13,022 bases of DNA, taken from the NCBI GenBank assembly GCA_002167265.1, contig NHDJ01000074.1:16033-29054 (forward strand). The letters are read 5' to 3'. Positions 7,112 through 13,022 of this stretch are shown here, in pieces (within the stretch, counting starts at the first letter, position 1; each line of letters starts with the position of its first letter). The stretch is from Verrucomicrobia bacterium TMED56. Its GTDB lineage: Bacteria > Verrucomicrobiota > Verrucomicrobiia > Opitutales > Seribacteraceae. A program made the translations under genes and the position numbers. The notes beneath the pieces are model-generated. The model searched no databases and was not told the origin of the DNA. It saw only the letters and a program-made list of their open reading frames with translations.

Positions 7112-9574
7112 TTATTTGCTCGGAGCCAACCCCAGTTCCCATCCTCTTCTTCCGCCCAAAGAACGAAGGAACGGCATGGCAGGACTATCATCCTCCCCGA
7201 CATCTACCGGGGTAACTCCGTCATTTCCATAGCGTGCATTGATTGCCAGACCTAATTCGAAGGCGATTTTGACAAGTTCTTTATTACCTGAAAACGCAGC
7301 TGCATGCATCATGGTGTATCCATCCTTTGCCTTCAGCATTGGGTTCGCTTTCTTGGATAAGAGAAATTTTACGACATCAATCTTCCCTGAAACGGTTGCA
7401 ATAATGATAGGAGTTGCCCCAAAAGCATCCCGTGTGTCGACCTTATTTCCGTTTTTGAGCAATTTTTTAATCTCTTTAAGATCACCTTTTCCTGCAGCCG
7501 CGTGAAGGGGATGATTATTTTTAACCTTAAGGTCTCCAAGAAGATCGAGTATTTGCATATGACCACCTGCAGAAGCCAAATCATAAAGGTTTGATCCATG
7601 AATGTCTTTGGCGTGTGGATCAGCCGATAATGAAAAGAGAATTTCGAGCAGATCTTTTTCACCACGCAAAGCCGCGGTCATGGCAGGGGTTTCACCTTCG
7701 TCGGTTCTCGCATTTACATCTGCACCATCTTCAAGAAGAATTTCCGCCGCCTTAAGATTTCTTCCCCAAGCAGCGCTGTGTAGGGGAGTGGAAAAGTGTT
7801 TGCTGCGAACATTTGGATTCCCACCGTTACTGAGAAGATAATCAACGAACCTGGCGTTTCCTTTGTAAGCTGCATAATGAAGGGGAGAATGTCCAAAATG
7901 ATCATTTGCATTTATTAATGCACCGTCCTGCACGGTCTGTTGGAGGAAATTAAAATCGTCCTGGGCAATTGCCTGATAAATAAAGGCATTCTTTTGATCA
8001 ATAATTTCTTGTCCGATCAGTTCACAAATCGACTCTAATGGATTTTGGCTAAGATTTTGAAAGCGAAAACTTAGGGTAATCTGATTGTTTGCTTTAAATA
8101 ATCTGGCTTTGGCAATTTTTTCTATCCATCCTAGGGTTTTGAAGTATTTAAAAGGCAGGTTCCGGTTTTTTCTAACGGATTGGGTTAGCGGTAGGACATC
8201 CACATCAATGGCTAGTTGGTGGCTCCCGAGAAATTCTTTCCGCCCTTTGGAAAGGGGGCGGATTGGTTTGTCGGAATTTATTTCTCTCTTGTAGTCAGGC
8301 GTCGCCACCCAAAGTGAATTGTCTTTCTCAAAGACTTCAATTCCTTTCAGCCTGAGTATCGAGCCAATGGGATTTGATGATTCCAACCCGATGGCAATTT
8401 GCCGCCTCAAAAGGGGGTCGGTCACTCCCAATGATCCGATAAATGAAGGATTTAATCTGACCTCGCCCTCGGGTATTCTTTCATTTGGAGGGATTACTTG
8501 AGGCGTAAAACCTCCGAGAGAGAATGCAAAACGACCATCAGATGCAGAAAAAATTTGATCTGCAGTCAAATTCAAGCCCGGAATGGTAAATTCGCTGACA
8601 TCTTGGTTTTGAAGCAATGAACCAAAAAAAGTCTTAAATAGATTGGTCGTAAAAACTTGGACTGATTTTCTATCAAATCGAAAACTTGCAGCAACTGGAG
8701 AATCTCCTGGCAAAAGGTCAAGTAACTTGGAATTTGCAGATTCTAGATCAGTTGAAATAGAGTTATCTTCAGAATAGTCCGCAAATTCGACTTTTATATG
8801 ACCGGGGGTTGAGCTTAGGTGAATTCCACTGGATGAGTTGGTGACCCAATTGTTTGCGGAGAGCATATCGCTCCATTGGCTACTCCCTCCAAATAGTTCT
8901 AAAAGGCGGCCTATTCCTGAGCCGTCAAAATAGATTGAGATATCCTTGAGGGAGGAAAGGTGGTTATTGAGGCTGTTGGGTAGCTTGGATAAATCTTTAT
9001 TTATGGAAAAAGAATCAACTATTTTATCAAGGTAAACATCATTTGGAATTTTATTATTACCTGTTGTGGACTGGATGATTATCATGATGTAGGCAAATTT
9101 CCCTTTTCTTCCAATCTCGTAAGGAACTTTGTCAGATCCATATCTGGGAAAAAGGCTTGGTTTTTCTGACAGTCCTAAATTTTCTGCAGTGTTTGATAAA
9201 ATAACATCGAATAATTTGGTGTCCTTAATTGACGCAAACCCGCCAATTACAGGATCCGGCCTTTTGCTGCCTTCCAGTCTAGCAAACACATGTAAAGGGA
9301 GGTTAAGATTTAAGCCGCTCGCGTTGGCATCAATTAAAAATTCTTTTACAGATGGATTGGCGGTACTAAAACTTTCCAGAAGAGGAGACCATGTTACTGA
9401 GTTTCTAAGGTTGGATTTTTCAAAAATACTTTTGGCCTTTAATGACAGTAAAATAAAGGAATCAGTTGGAATTGCACGAGCATTGTTTGGAAAAGCGGAG
9501 GCGGAAAAAAACGGGAAAATAAAGATGCAGAATATAACCGACTTAGAAATAAAGTAATTGGAAATTTTGAACAT
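7112..9574 (-). CDS. Exported protein with uncharacterised N-terminal half and C-terminal ankyrin repeats
   Basis: An 820-residue predicted secreted or periplasmic protein. Residues 1-27 form a signal peptide: a basic start, hydrophobic core 13-24, and a likely cleavage after SASA. Residues 28-530 match no family I can name firmly. The opening IPTDSFILLSLKAKSIFEKSNL resembles the start of the Bacteroidota DUF4836 and DUF3352-like exported proteins, and the segment looks beta-rich, with further related strands such as LLPGDSPVAASFRFD (287-301) and SDGRFAFSLGG (345-355). Residues 533-800 contain about eight ankyrin repeats, including GHSPLHYAAYKGN (561-573), STPLHSAAWGRN (595-606), GETPAMTAALRGE (627-639), HPLHAAAGKGD (688-698) and GYTMMHAAAFSGN (752-764). 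The repeat near 658-684 is shortened. Ankyrin repeats bind proteins, so a scaffold or inhibitor role in the envelope is possible but unproved. The gene stands alone, divergent from ribE. The ATG at 9572-9574 is supported by the signal peptide. Confidence 0.85.
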   Translation of the reverse strand: MFKISNYFISKSVIFCIFIFPFFSASAFPNNARAIPTDSFILLSLKAKSIFEKSNLRNSVTWSPLLESFSTANPSVKEFLIDANASGLNLNLPLHVFARLEGSKRPDPVIGGFASIKDTKLFDVILSNTAENLGLSEKPSLFPRYGSDKVPYEIGRKGKFAYIMIIIQSTTGNNKIPNDVYLDKIVDSFSINKDLSKLPNSLNNHLSSLKDISIYFDGSGIGRLLELFGGSSQWSDMLSANNWVTNSSSGIHLSSTPGHIKVEFADYSEDNSISTDLESANSKLLDLLPGDSPVAASFRFDRKSVQVFTTNLFKTFFGSLLQNQDVSEFTIPGLNLTADQIFSASDGRFAFSLGGFTPQVIPPNERIPEGEVRLNPSFIGSLGVTDPLLRRQIAIGLESSNPIGSILRLKGIEVFEKDNSLWVATPDYKREINSDKPIRPLSKGRKEFLGSHQLAIDVDVLPLTQSVRKNRNLPFKYFKTLGWIEKIAKARLFKANNQITLSFRFQNLSQNPLESICELIGQEIIDQKNAFIYQAIAQDDFNFLQQTVQDGALINANDHFGHSPLHYAAYKGNARFVDYLLSNGGNPNVRSKHFSTPLHSAAWGRNLKAAEILLEDGADVNARTDEGETPAMTAALRGEKDLLEILFSLSADPHAKDIHGSNLYDLASAGGHMQILDLLGDLKVKNNHPLHAAAGKGDLKEIKKLLKNGNKVDTRDAFGATPIIIATVSGKIDVVKFLLSKKANPMLKAKDGYTMMHAAAFSGNKELVKIAFELGLAINARYGNDGVTPVDVGEDDSPAMPFLRSLGGRRGWELGLAPSK

Positions 9575-9657
9575 TATAAGAACTCAGGTTAATTTAAGAC
9601 TAGGTGAGGTCAAATTATCTTTCCAGAGAACCAATTTAATCGTAAAAACAATCCAAC
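9575..9657. promoter_or_regulatory. Divergent intergenic region between the ankyrin gene and ribE
   Basis: This 83-base gap separates two divergent genes, so it must hold or overlap the promoters of both. I see no good paired -35/-10 boxes in either direction, no Shine-Dalgarno sequence before the ribE ATG (AACAATCCAAC precedes it), and no FMN riboswitch, which would need more space than this. The boundaries are simply those of the flanking coding regions. Confidence 0.35.
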
Positions 9658-10269
9658 ATGTTTACCGGAATTGTAGAAGGAACAGGCAAAGTGATTTCAC
9701 TTGAAGAGGAATCGGATTCTTGGTGTTTAAAGCTCCAGTTGCCATTCGATACCCAAAATGGGTTGGAGGCAGGTTCGAGTCTGTCAGTAAACGGTTGCTG
9801 TCTAACCTTTCGAGAGCATGGGGGGCAGTATGGTTTGTTTGACTTGCTGGATGAAACCCTTGCAAGGACGAATCTTGGCGAGCTAAAGGGGGGAGATCTG
9901 GTCAATCTGGAAAGATCTGTAACCGGAGATGGAAGAATGGGTGGTCATTTTGTTACCGGACATGTTGATACCGTAGGAACCGTTGATATTTTTGAAGAAC
10001 GTGGAAAGAACTTATATCTAAGGGTTTTGATTCCTTCAGAATATTCCCGCTTCCTAGTGGACAAGGGATGTATCGCGTTAGATGGATGTTCACTAACGGT
10101 TTGTGAAGTAGAGACAGATTCATTTGCTATATGGTTAATACCCCACACCCTTGGGAAAACAAATCTCAAGAATAGGAGAAGGGGGGATTCTCTAAATCTA
10201 GAATGTGACATACTGGCGAAATATGTTGAGAAATTTACTCTTCCTGTGATTGAACGAAGAAAACCATGA
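9658..10269 (+). CDS. ribE: Riboflavin synthase, alpha chain
   Basis: Catalyses the last step of riboflavin synthesis: dismutation of two 6,7-dimethyl-8-ribityllumazine molecules into riboflavin and the pyrimidine precursor; it acts as a cytoplasmic trimer. The 203-residue protein shows the internal duplication of the family, two lumazine-binding barrels. Barrel 1 (1 to about 97) begins with MFTGIVEGTGKV and has SLSVNGCCLTF (41-51) and ARTNLGELKGGD (69-80). Barrel 2 (about 98-195) begins GHFVTGHVDTVG (96-107) and repeats the pattern with IALDGCSLTVCE (139-150) and KTNLKNRRRGDSLNLECD (167-184), ending in ILAKYVEK. Length and motifs are those of an active enzyme. The gene may also be called ribC in some nomenclatures. 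Its TGA overlaps the next ATG (ATGA at 10266-10269), so translation is probably coupled to the downstream glycosylase gene. No other rib gene is in view. Confidence 0.97.
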   Translation: MFTGIVEGTGKVISLEEESDSWCLKLQLPFDTQNGLEAGSSLSVNGCCLTFREHGGQYGLFDLLDETLARTNLGELKGGDLVNLERSVTGDGRMGGHFVTGHVDTVGTVDIFEERGKNLYLRVLIPSEYSRFLVDKGCIALDGCSLTVCEVETDSFAIWLIPHTLGKTNLKNRRRGDSLNLECDILAKYVEKFTLPVIERRKP

Positions 10270-11201
10270 ACATCGCAACAGCGACCAGAGCACTGTTGGA
10301 TGAGTTGGTTCGGATGCGAACGGAAGGAACTGAGCGAATTTACATAGATGAAAAAACAATTCGAGATTTGGAGCTTTTACTAAATAGCAATGCTGCTTCA
10401 ACTGATTCTGGAAATGAATCTTCGGATGTCTCTAGAGAGCGAACTGCAAAAGATTCATTAGGAAGCGAAATAAAGCAGAAAAAGGACATAACTATAACTG
10501 ATCATCCTTCCACAATCGTAAAACCGTCAAAAGAGGTGGAATCAAAACTACCATCCCCTCCCATTCTTGATATTCCCAAGGGGAATAAGTCTGAGCAATG
10601 GAAATGGTTGGAGGATAAAGTACTTAATTGTGAGACTTGTAATTCAGAACTTAACCCTAATGGCAAGATTGTCTTTGGTCAGGGAAATTTGAATGCAGAT
10701 TTGTTCTTATGTGGTGAAGCACCAGGAGCAGATGAGGAAATAGAAGGTATGCCATTTATTGGACCTGCAGGGGAACTTTTAATCAAAATTCTGAATGCGA
10801 TGGGTTTAGAGCGAGAAAAGGTATATCTTGGAAATATTCTCAACTGGCGACCTAGGCATAACCAAAGCTATGGCAATCGCCCCCCGACAAAAGAGGAGAT
10901 AAATTTCTGTCTTCCTTACCTCAAGGCACAATTAAAAATTGTTCAGCCTAAAATTATAGTCGCACTGGGTAAGACTGCAACAGACGGCTTATTGGGACAT
11001 GATCCGAAAAGACGTTTAAGTCATGTAAGAGGAAAGTGGTACGAATTTTCAGGAGCACCGATGATGATTACCTATCATCCATCTTATCTGCTTCATAATC
11101 CAAGCAAAACGAGTAAGCGAAGGGTTTGGGAAGATTTTCTTCTGGTCATGGAAAAGCTTGAAATGGAAATCAGTGAGAAGCAAAGAGGATTTTTTCTTTA
11201 G
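10266..11201 (+). CDS. Family 4-like uracil-DNA glycosylase lacking one Fe-S cysteine
   Basis: Predicted DNA repair glycosylase that removes uracil arising from cytosine deamination. The 311-residue protein has an N-terminal extension of about 110 residues, with a low-complexity Ser/Lys/Glu stretch (41-95), then the UDG core. Core motifs are VFGQGN (136-141), GEAPGADEE (150-158; active-site motif 1), PFIGPAGELL (163-172), YLGNILNWRP (187-196), IVALGKTA (231-238) and HPSYLL (271-276; motif 2). Family 4 enzymes bind a 4Fe-4S cluster through four cysteines. Here Cys122, Cys125 and Cys215 are in place, but the third position, normally the Cys of a KCRPP motif, is Trp194, followed by a short insertion before GNRPP. 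Start ATG overlaps the ribE stop by 4 bases, and thiN begins 6 bases after its stop, so it sits inside an operon. Glycosylase identity is firm; cluster content is open. Confidence 0.92.
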   Translation: MNIATATRALLDELVRMRTEGTERIYIDEKTIRDLELLLNSNAASTDSGNESSDVSRERTAKDSLGSEIKQKKDITITDHPSTIVKPSKEVESKLPSPPILDIPKGNKSEQWKWLEDKVLNCETCNSELNPNGKIVFGQGNLNADLFLCGEAPGADEEIEGMPFIGPAGELLIKILNAMGLEREKVYLGNILNWRPRHNQSYGNRPPTKEEINFCLPYLKAQLKIVQPKIIVALGKTATDGLLGHDPKRRLSHVRGKWYEFSGAPMMITYHPSYLLHNPSKTSKRRVWEDFLLVMEKLEMEISEKQRGFFL

Positions 11202-11207
11202 TTTGAT

Positions 11208-11855
11208 ATGGTGAATACGAGCCTGCTTATATTAGGAGGAAATCCACCATCCGAAGATCTTCTTTTTTACAGAGTTGAAGATGCCGATCACAAAATAGCT
11301 GCGGATGGTGGACTTATTCCTTTTTTGAATGCAGGAGAGTGTCCAGATGTACTAGTGGGTGATTTTGATTCTGTTCATGATATCAATGAGTTGGACAAGA
11401 AATATCCAAGTTTGCAGGTTGTAAGAAAGGATGAGCAAGAAACTACGGACTTCCAAAAAGCACTTGTCTGGATAACTGAAAACACCCAATCTTCTAGAAT
11501 TGTTATCCTAGGGGCACTTGGGAAGCGGACAGATCATCTCATTACCAATATTCTAATAGCTTCAAATGTGGATGAATGTATTGAGATTACTATTGATGAC
11601 GACATGGAATGGATGCGAAGAGTGACCCCTTCGTGTCCACTCTCATTAAAAGGCAGGTCTGGTGATTTATTGAGTATTCTAGCGATCAAAGAGTGCTTCG
11701 GGGTAAATACAAATGGATTAAAGTGGGATTTAACGGAAGCGAGGATAGGTCCAGAAAGGATTATTGGCCAAAGCAATCAATGTCGTAGCGATGTTGTTGA
11801 AATAAAGTGCAAAGAAGGTGCCTTTTGGGTATTTCTCGAAAAAATAAGAATATGA
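11208..11855 (+). CDS. thiN: Thiamine pyrophosphokinase
   Basis: Transfers pyrophosphate from ATP to thiamine to make thiamine pyrophosphate, used when thiamine is salvaged rather than built through ThiL. The 215-residue cytoplasmic protein has the family motifs in order: LILGG (7-11), KIAADGG (29-35), PDVLVGDFDS (46-55), which holds the metal-binding acids, DEQETTDFQKAL (75-86), and GALGKRTDHLITNI (102-115), the counterpart of the thiamine-binding GGRxDH motif. The C-terminal half is the usual beta-sandwich, with a moderately diverged sequence. The ATG at 11208 is chosen; it lies 6 bases after the glycosylase stop, and the only purine-rich stretch (AGAGGA) is about 20 bases upstream, too far for a normal ribosome-binding site. 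It closes the ribE-UDG-thiN cluster and is followed directly by a terminator hairpin. No TPP riboswitch is seen in the window. Confidence 0.94.
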   Translation: MVNTSLLILGGNPPSEDLLFYRVEDADHKIAADGGLIPFLNAGECPDVLVGDFDSVHDINELDKKYPSLQVVRKDEQETTDFQKALVWITENTQSSRIVILGALGKRTDHLITNILIASNVDECIEITIDDDMEWMRRVTPSCPLSLKGRSGDLLSILAIKECFGVNTNGLKWDLTEARIGPERIIGQSNQCRSDVVEIKCKEGAFWVFLEKIRI

Positions 11856-11858
11856 TAC

Positions 11859-11892
11859 AAAAAAGCCTCATCTGTAGCGATGAGGCTCTTTT
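11859..11892. terminator. Bidirectional intrinsic terminator between thiN and the YHS gene
   Basis: A perfect 9-base-pair stem, AGCCTCATC (11864-11872) with GATGAGGCT (11879-11887), encloses a 6-base loop. It is followed by TTTT (11889-11892) on the plus strand and preceded by six A (11859-11864), which read as a U-tract on the minus strand. It starts 4 bases after the thiN stop and lies 20 bases beyond the end of the convergent gene, so it can stop both transcripts. Confidence 0.9.
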
Positions 11893-11911
11893 AGCAAATA
11901 TGAGTTACTGC

Positions 11912-12361
11912 TCAGCTTTTAAACTGCGGTAGAAGTCCTTTATCAAAAGCTTCTTTAAAGTAAGCATCAGGATCTCGCTTCCAGCGGCGTTGAGCACTGG
12001 ATGACCAAAGATAAATTGTTTTTCCTTTGTGTTCAACAGTCTTAGAATTGGGATTGATGAAGCGATCGGGGTAAATGGGGCAAAATTTTTGTTCGAGTAG
12101 TTTGACTTTCTCTACTCCTAGTTTTTTCTTTTCTTCTTCGGAAAACATCTTAGCGAGCCCAGGGATAGCTTTTATGTAGTAAGCGGGTGCACCATCAAAA
12201 GCTTTTACGCAGGATCCACAGCAGAATAAGATTTTCTTACCCATAAGCTCAGAGAATTCTTCGGGGTCAACATCATCTCCTTTCATAATGAGACACTCTT
12301 CTGCAAGGAGCGAAGAATTGATGAAAAATAAGACTATTAAAGAGCTAAGTAATTTATTCAT
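11912..12361 (-). CDS. Secreted protein with tandem YHS-type (metal-binding TRASH-like) modules
   Basis: A 149-residue predicted periplasmic protein of unknown function. The start ATG at 12359-12361 is chosen because it directly precedes a signal peptide (MNKLLSSLIVLFFINSSLLA, 1-20), and GGAAATTGGAA lies just upstream as a plausible ribosome-binding site. The frame stays open up to 12472, but that would bury the signal peptide and crowd the divergent gene. The mature part has two YHS-like modules. Module 1 has Cys23, then VDPEEF, then FCCGSC with Cys47, Cys48 and Cys51, and AFDGAPAYYIKA. Module 2 begins CPIYPDRF (Cys94) and has VEHKGKTIYLWSS and RRWKRDPDAYFKEA (125-138), but no CC-x-x-C. YHS and TRASH modules occur in heavy-metal transporters and copper-handling proteins, so metal binding is plausible for module 1. 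The specific metal and partner are not evident. Confidence 0.8.
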   Translation of the reverse strand: MNKLLSSLIVLFFINSSLLAEECLIMKGDDVDPEEFSELMGKKILFCCGSCVKAFDGAPAYYIKAIPGLAKMFSEEEKKKLGVEKVKLLEQKFCPIYPDRFINPNSKTVEHKGKTIYLWSSSAQRRWKRDPDAYFKEAFDKGLLPQFKS

Positions 12362-12499
12362 ATAATTCCAATTTCCACAAAAACTAGGATTTTTCAAGGT
12401 TTTCATGGTGAAATCTGAAAAAATAATTTTTAACACTCTTTTCTTGAGGTTAAAGAATTTTACCATGATCATGAAATTTTATTGAATTATTTGACCTCG
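12362..12499. promoter_or_regulatory. Divergent intergenic region between the YHS gene and the DksA-type gene
   Basis: This 138-base AT-rich gap separates two divergent genes and is expected to carry both promoters. No strong -35/-10 pair is visible; the best plus-strand candidate, TTGAGG (12444-12449) with GATCAT 17 bases on, matches only 4 of 6 at each box. A perfect 10-base palindrome, CATGATCATG (12464-12473), lies close to the DksA-type start. The TTG codons at 12482 and 12491 are possible alternative starts within this gap. Confidence 0.35.
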
Positions 12500-12829
12500 A
12501 TGACTCCGCAAGAATTAGAATACTACCGAAGAATACTCGCTCAACATCTTGCTGAGGTGGAAGCTTATCTTGAGTCCAGCAAAGAAGCAGCAGCTGCAGT
12601 GGAACCTGATAAGAGTCTGGGTAGACTTTCTCGTATGGAAGCAATGCAAGACCAGCAATTGGTTATGGAGATGAGACGGAGAAAAAAAAGGCAGTTGGTC
12701 GAAATTAAAACCGCTCTGTCCAGAATTGAAATGGATGATTACGGAAACTGTATATTTTGCGGTAAAGAAATTTCTGGAGATAGATTGGAAGTTTTCCCAG
12801 AATCTCAAACTTGTGTCAGATGCACTTGA
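12500..12829 (+). CDS. DksA/TraR-family C4 zinc-finger regulator
   Basis: Small DksA/TraR-type protein, a class that enters the RNA polymerase secondary channel and tunes transcription, often together with ppGpp. The 109-residue product starts at ATG 12500 (MTPQELEYYRRIL). An in-frame TTG at 12482 would add six residues, and neither start has a Shine-Dalgarno sequence. Residues 1-78 form the helical coiled-coil, with the family segment KSLGRLSRMEAMQDQQ (38-53) and a very basic RRRKKRQ (60-66). The C-terminal zinc finger has Cys84, Cys87, Cys105 and Cys108 in a DDYGNCIFCG...CVRC pattern. It is shorter than E. coli DksA (151 residues). I cannot place the DksA tip residue pair with certainty (the turn region is around 30-40), so a true DksA role is not established. 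Its stop is 4 bases from a convergent gene. Confidence 0.9.
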   Translation: MTPQELEYYRRILAQHLAEVEAYLESSKEAAAAVEPDKSLGRLSRMEAMQDQQLVMEMRRRKKRQLVEIKTALSRIEMDDYGNCIFCGKEISGDRLEVFPESQTCVRCT

Positions 12830-12833
12830 AAAC

Positions 12834-13022
12834 TTATGGATGAAATGATTGGTTATCCAACCTGTTTTTTCGGAAAAGTTTCTGATGTTTAATACTAACT
12901 TGGCTCGCTCTCGCCCGCCATCTTCGAAAACTCCCCGGTTTTAGATTCTTTCTCATTAAGCGAATAACTTCAGATTCCGTTTTGCCAGTTGTTTTGTAGA
13001 TTTCTTCAAAAGTTATTCTGTC
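12834..13022 (-). CDS. TIGR03643/DUF2805 family protein, C-terminal part (truncated by window edge)
   Basis: An open minus-strand frame enters at base 13022 and ends at TAA (12834-12836), giving 62 visible residues. It reads ITFEEIYKTTGKTESEVIRL (3-22), then LMRKNLKPGSFRRWRAR (22-38) and IKHQKLFRK (44-52). This is the pattern I know from the small TIGR03643/DUF2805 family, typically written as EVIxLMRxxLKPSSFRxWRxRV..TKH. The family has no assigned function; its strongly basic, helix-turn-helix-like look could suggest nucleic-acid binding, but that is inference. The usual length is around 80 residues, so only the first 15-25 residues are missing. The visible part has no start codon that would suit the family; the internal Met23 lies within the conserved motif. 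The last ten residues after the motif are unremarkable. It converges on the DksA-type gene with 4 bases between the stop codons. Confidence 0.8.
   Translation of the reverse strand, partial: DRITFEEIYKTTGKTESEVIRLMRKNLKPGSFRRWRARASQVSIKHQKLFRKNRLDNQSFHP

Noticed and set aside
9129..9557. Plus-strand frame of 142 codons opposite the ankyrin gene N-terminus
   Set aside because: The minus-strand frame has a proper signal peptide and runs 820 codons; the plus-strand frame has no motif and no sensible start context.
9575..9657. Possible FMN riboswitch ahead of ribE
   Set aside because: The gap is only 83 bases, is shared with a divergent promoter, and shows none of the conserved RFN-element helices.
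12362..12472. Longer N-terminus for the YHS protein, starting at 12472
   Set aside because: It would place 37 residues before an obvious signal peptide and leave only a few bases to the divergent DksA-type gene; ATG at 12361 fits much better.
12464..12473. Perfect palindrome CATGATCATG as an operator
   Set aside because: Ten-base palindromes are expected about a dozen times in a window of this length by chance; without conservation data it is noted only within the intergenic entry.
1..13022. Defence island, prophage, insertion sequence or CRISPR array
   Set aside because: There are no integrase, transposase, phage or Cas-like proteins, no long inverted repeats and no regularly spaced repeats; the mazG gene stands without a mazEF pair.

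Overview
The window reads as ordinary bacterial chromosome: densely packed single-copy genes, AT-leaning, with no mobile element, tRNA, rRNA or CRISPR array. It holds thirteen protein genes. The first and last run off the window edges. The source is probably a Gram-negative bacterium of the PVC group (Planctomycetes-Verrucomicrobia-Chlamydiae), most likely Verrucomicrobiota. This rests on a long SecA with an extra block in the preprotein-crosslinking region and a GRCARQGD variant of the usual GRSGRQGD motif, on a secreted ankyrin-repeat protein, and on a tandem YHS-type secreted protein. It is an inference, and Bacteroidota-like lineages are not excluded.

Layout. Bases 1-3923 (+): the end of a UDP-glucuronate decarboxylase gene (uxs), then secA 9 bases later. 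Bases 3924-5587 (-): trpC then rsmA (ksgA), 26 bases apart and probably co-transcribed; the rsmA stop codon directly abuts the secA stop codon. Bases 5663-7088 (+): mazG, then a YgjP-type zinc metallopeptidase gene 13 bases on. Bases 7112-9574 (-): a large exported protein with a novel-looking N-terminal half and about eight C-terminal ankyrin repeats. Bases 9658-11855 (+): a compact cluster of riboflavin synthase (ribE), a family 4-like uracil-DNA glycosylase and thiamine pyrophosphokinase (thiN). A bidirectional hairpin terminator follows. Bases 11912-12361 (-): a small secreted YHS-type protein. Bases 12500-12829 (+): a DksA/TraR-type zinc-finger regulator. Bases 12834-13022 (-): the C-terminal end of a TIGR03643/DUF2805 family protein.

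The genes are mostly housekeeping: protein export (SecA), ribosome maturation (RsmA), tryptophan synthesis (TrpC), nucleotide-pool cleaning and DNA repair (MazG, UDG), and flavin and thiamine cofactor synthesis (RibE, ThiN). There is no convincing new multi-gene system. The points most worth a second look are the exported ankyrin fusion protein, a glycosylase lacking one of its four iron-sulfur cysteines, a MazG whose second domain has lost its acidic residues, an asymmetric double YHS protein, and an almost complete absence of Shine-Dalgarno sequences.
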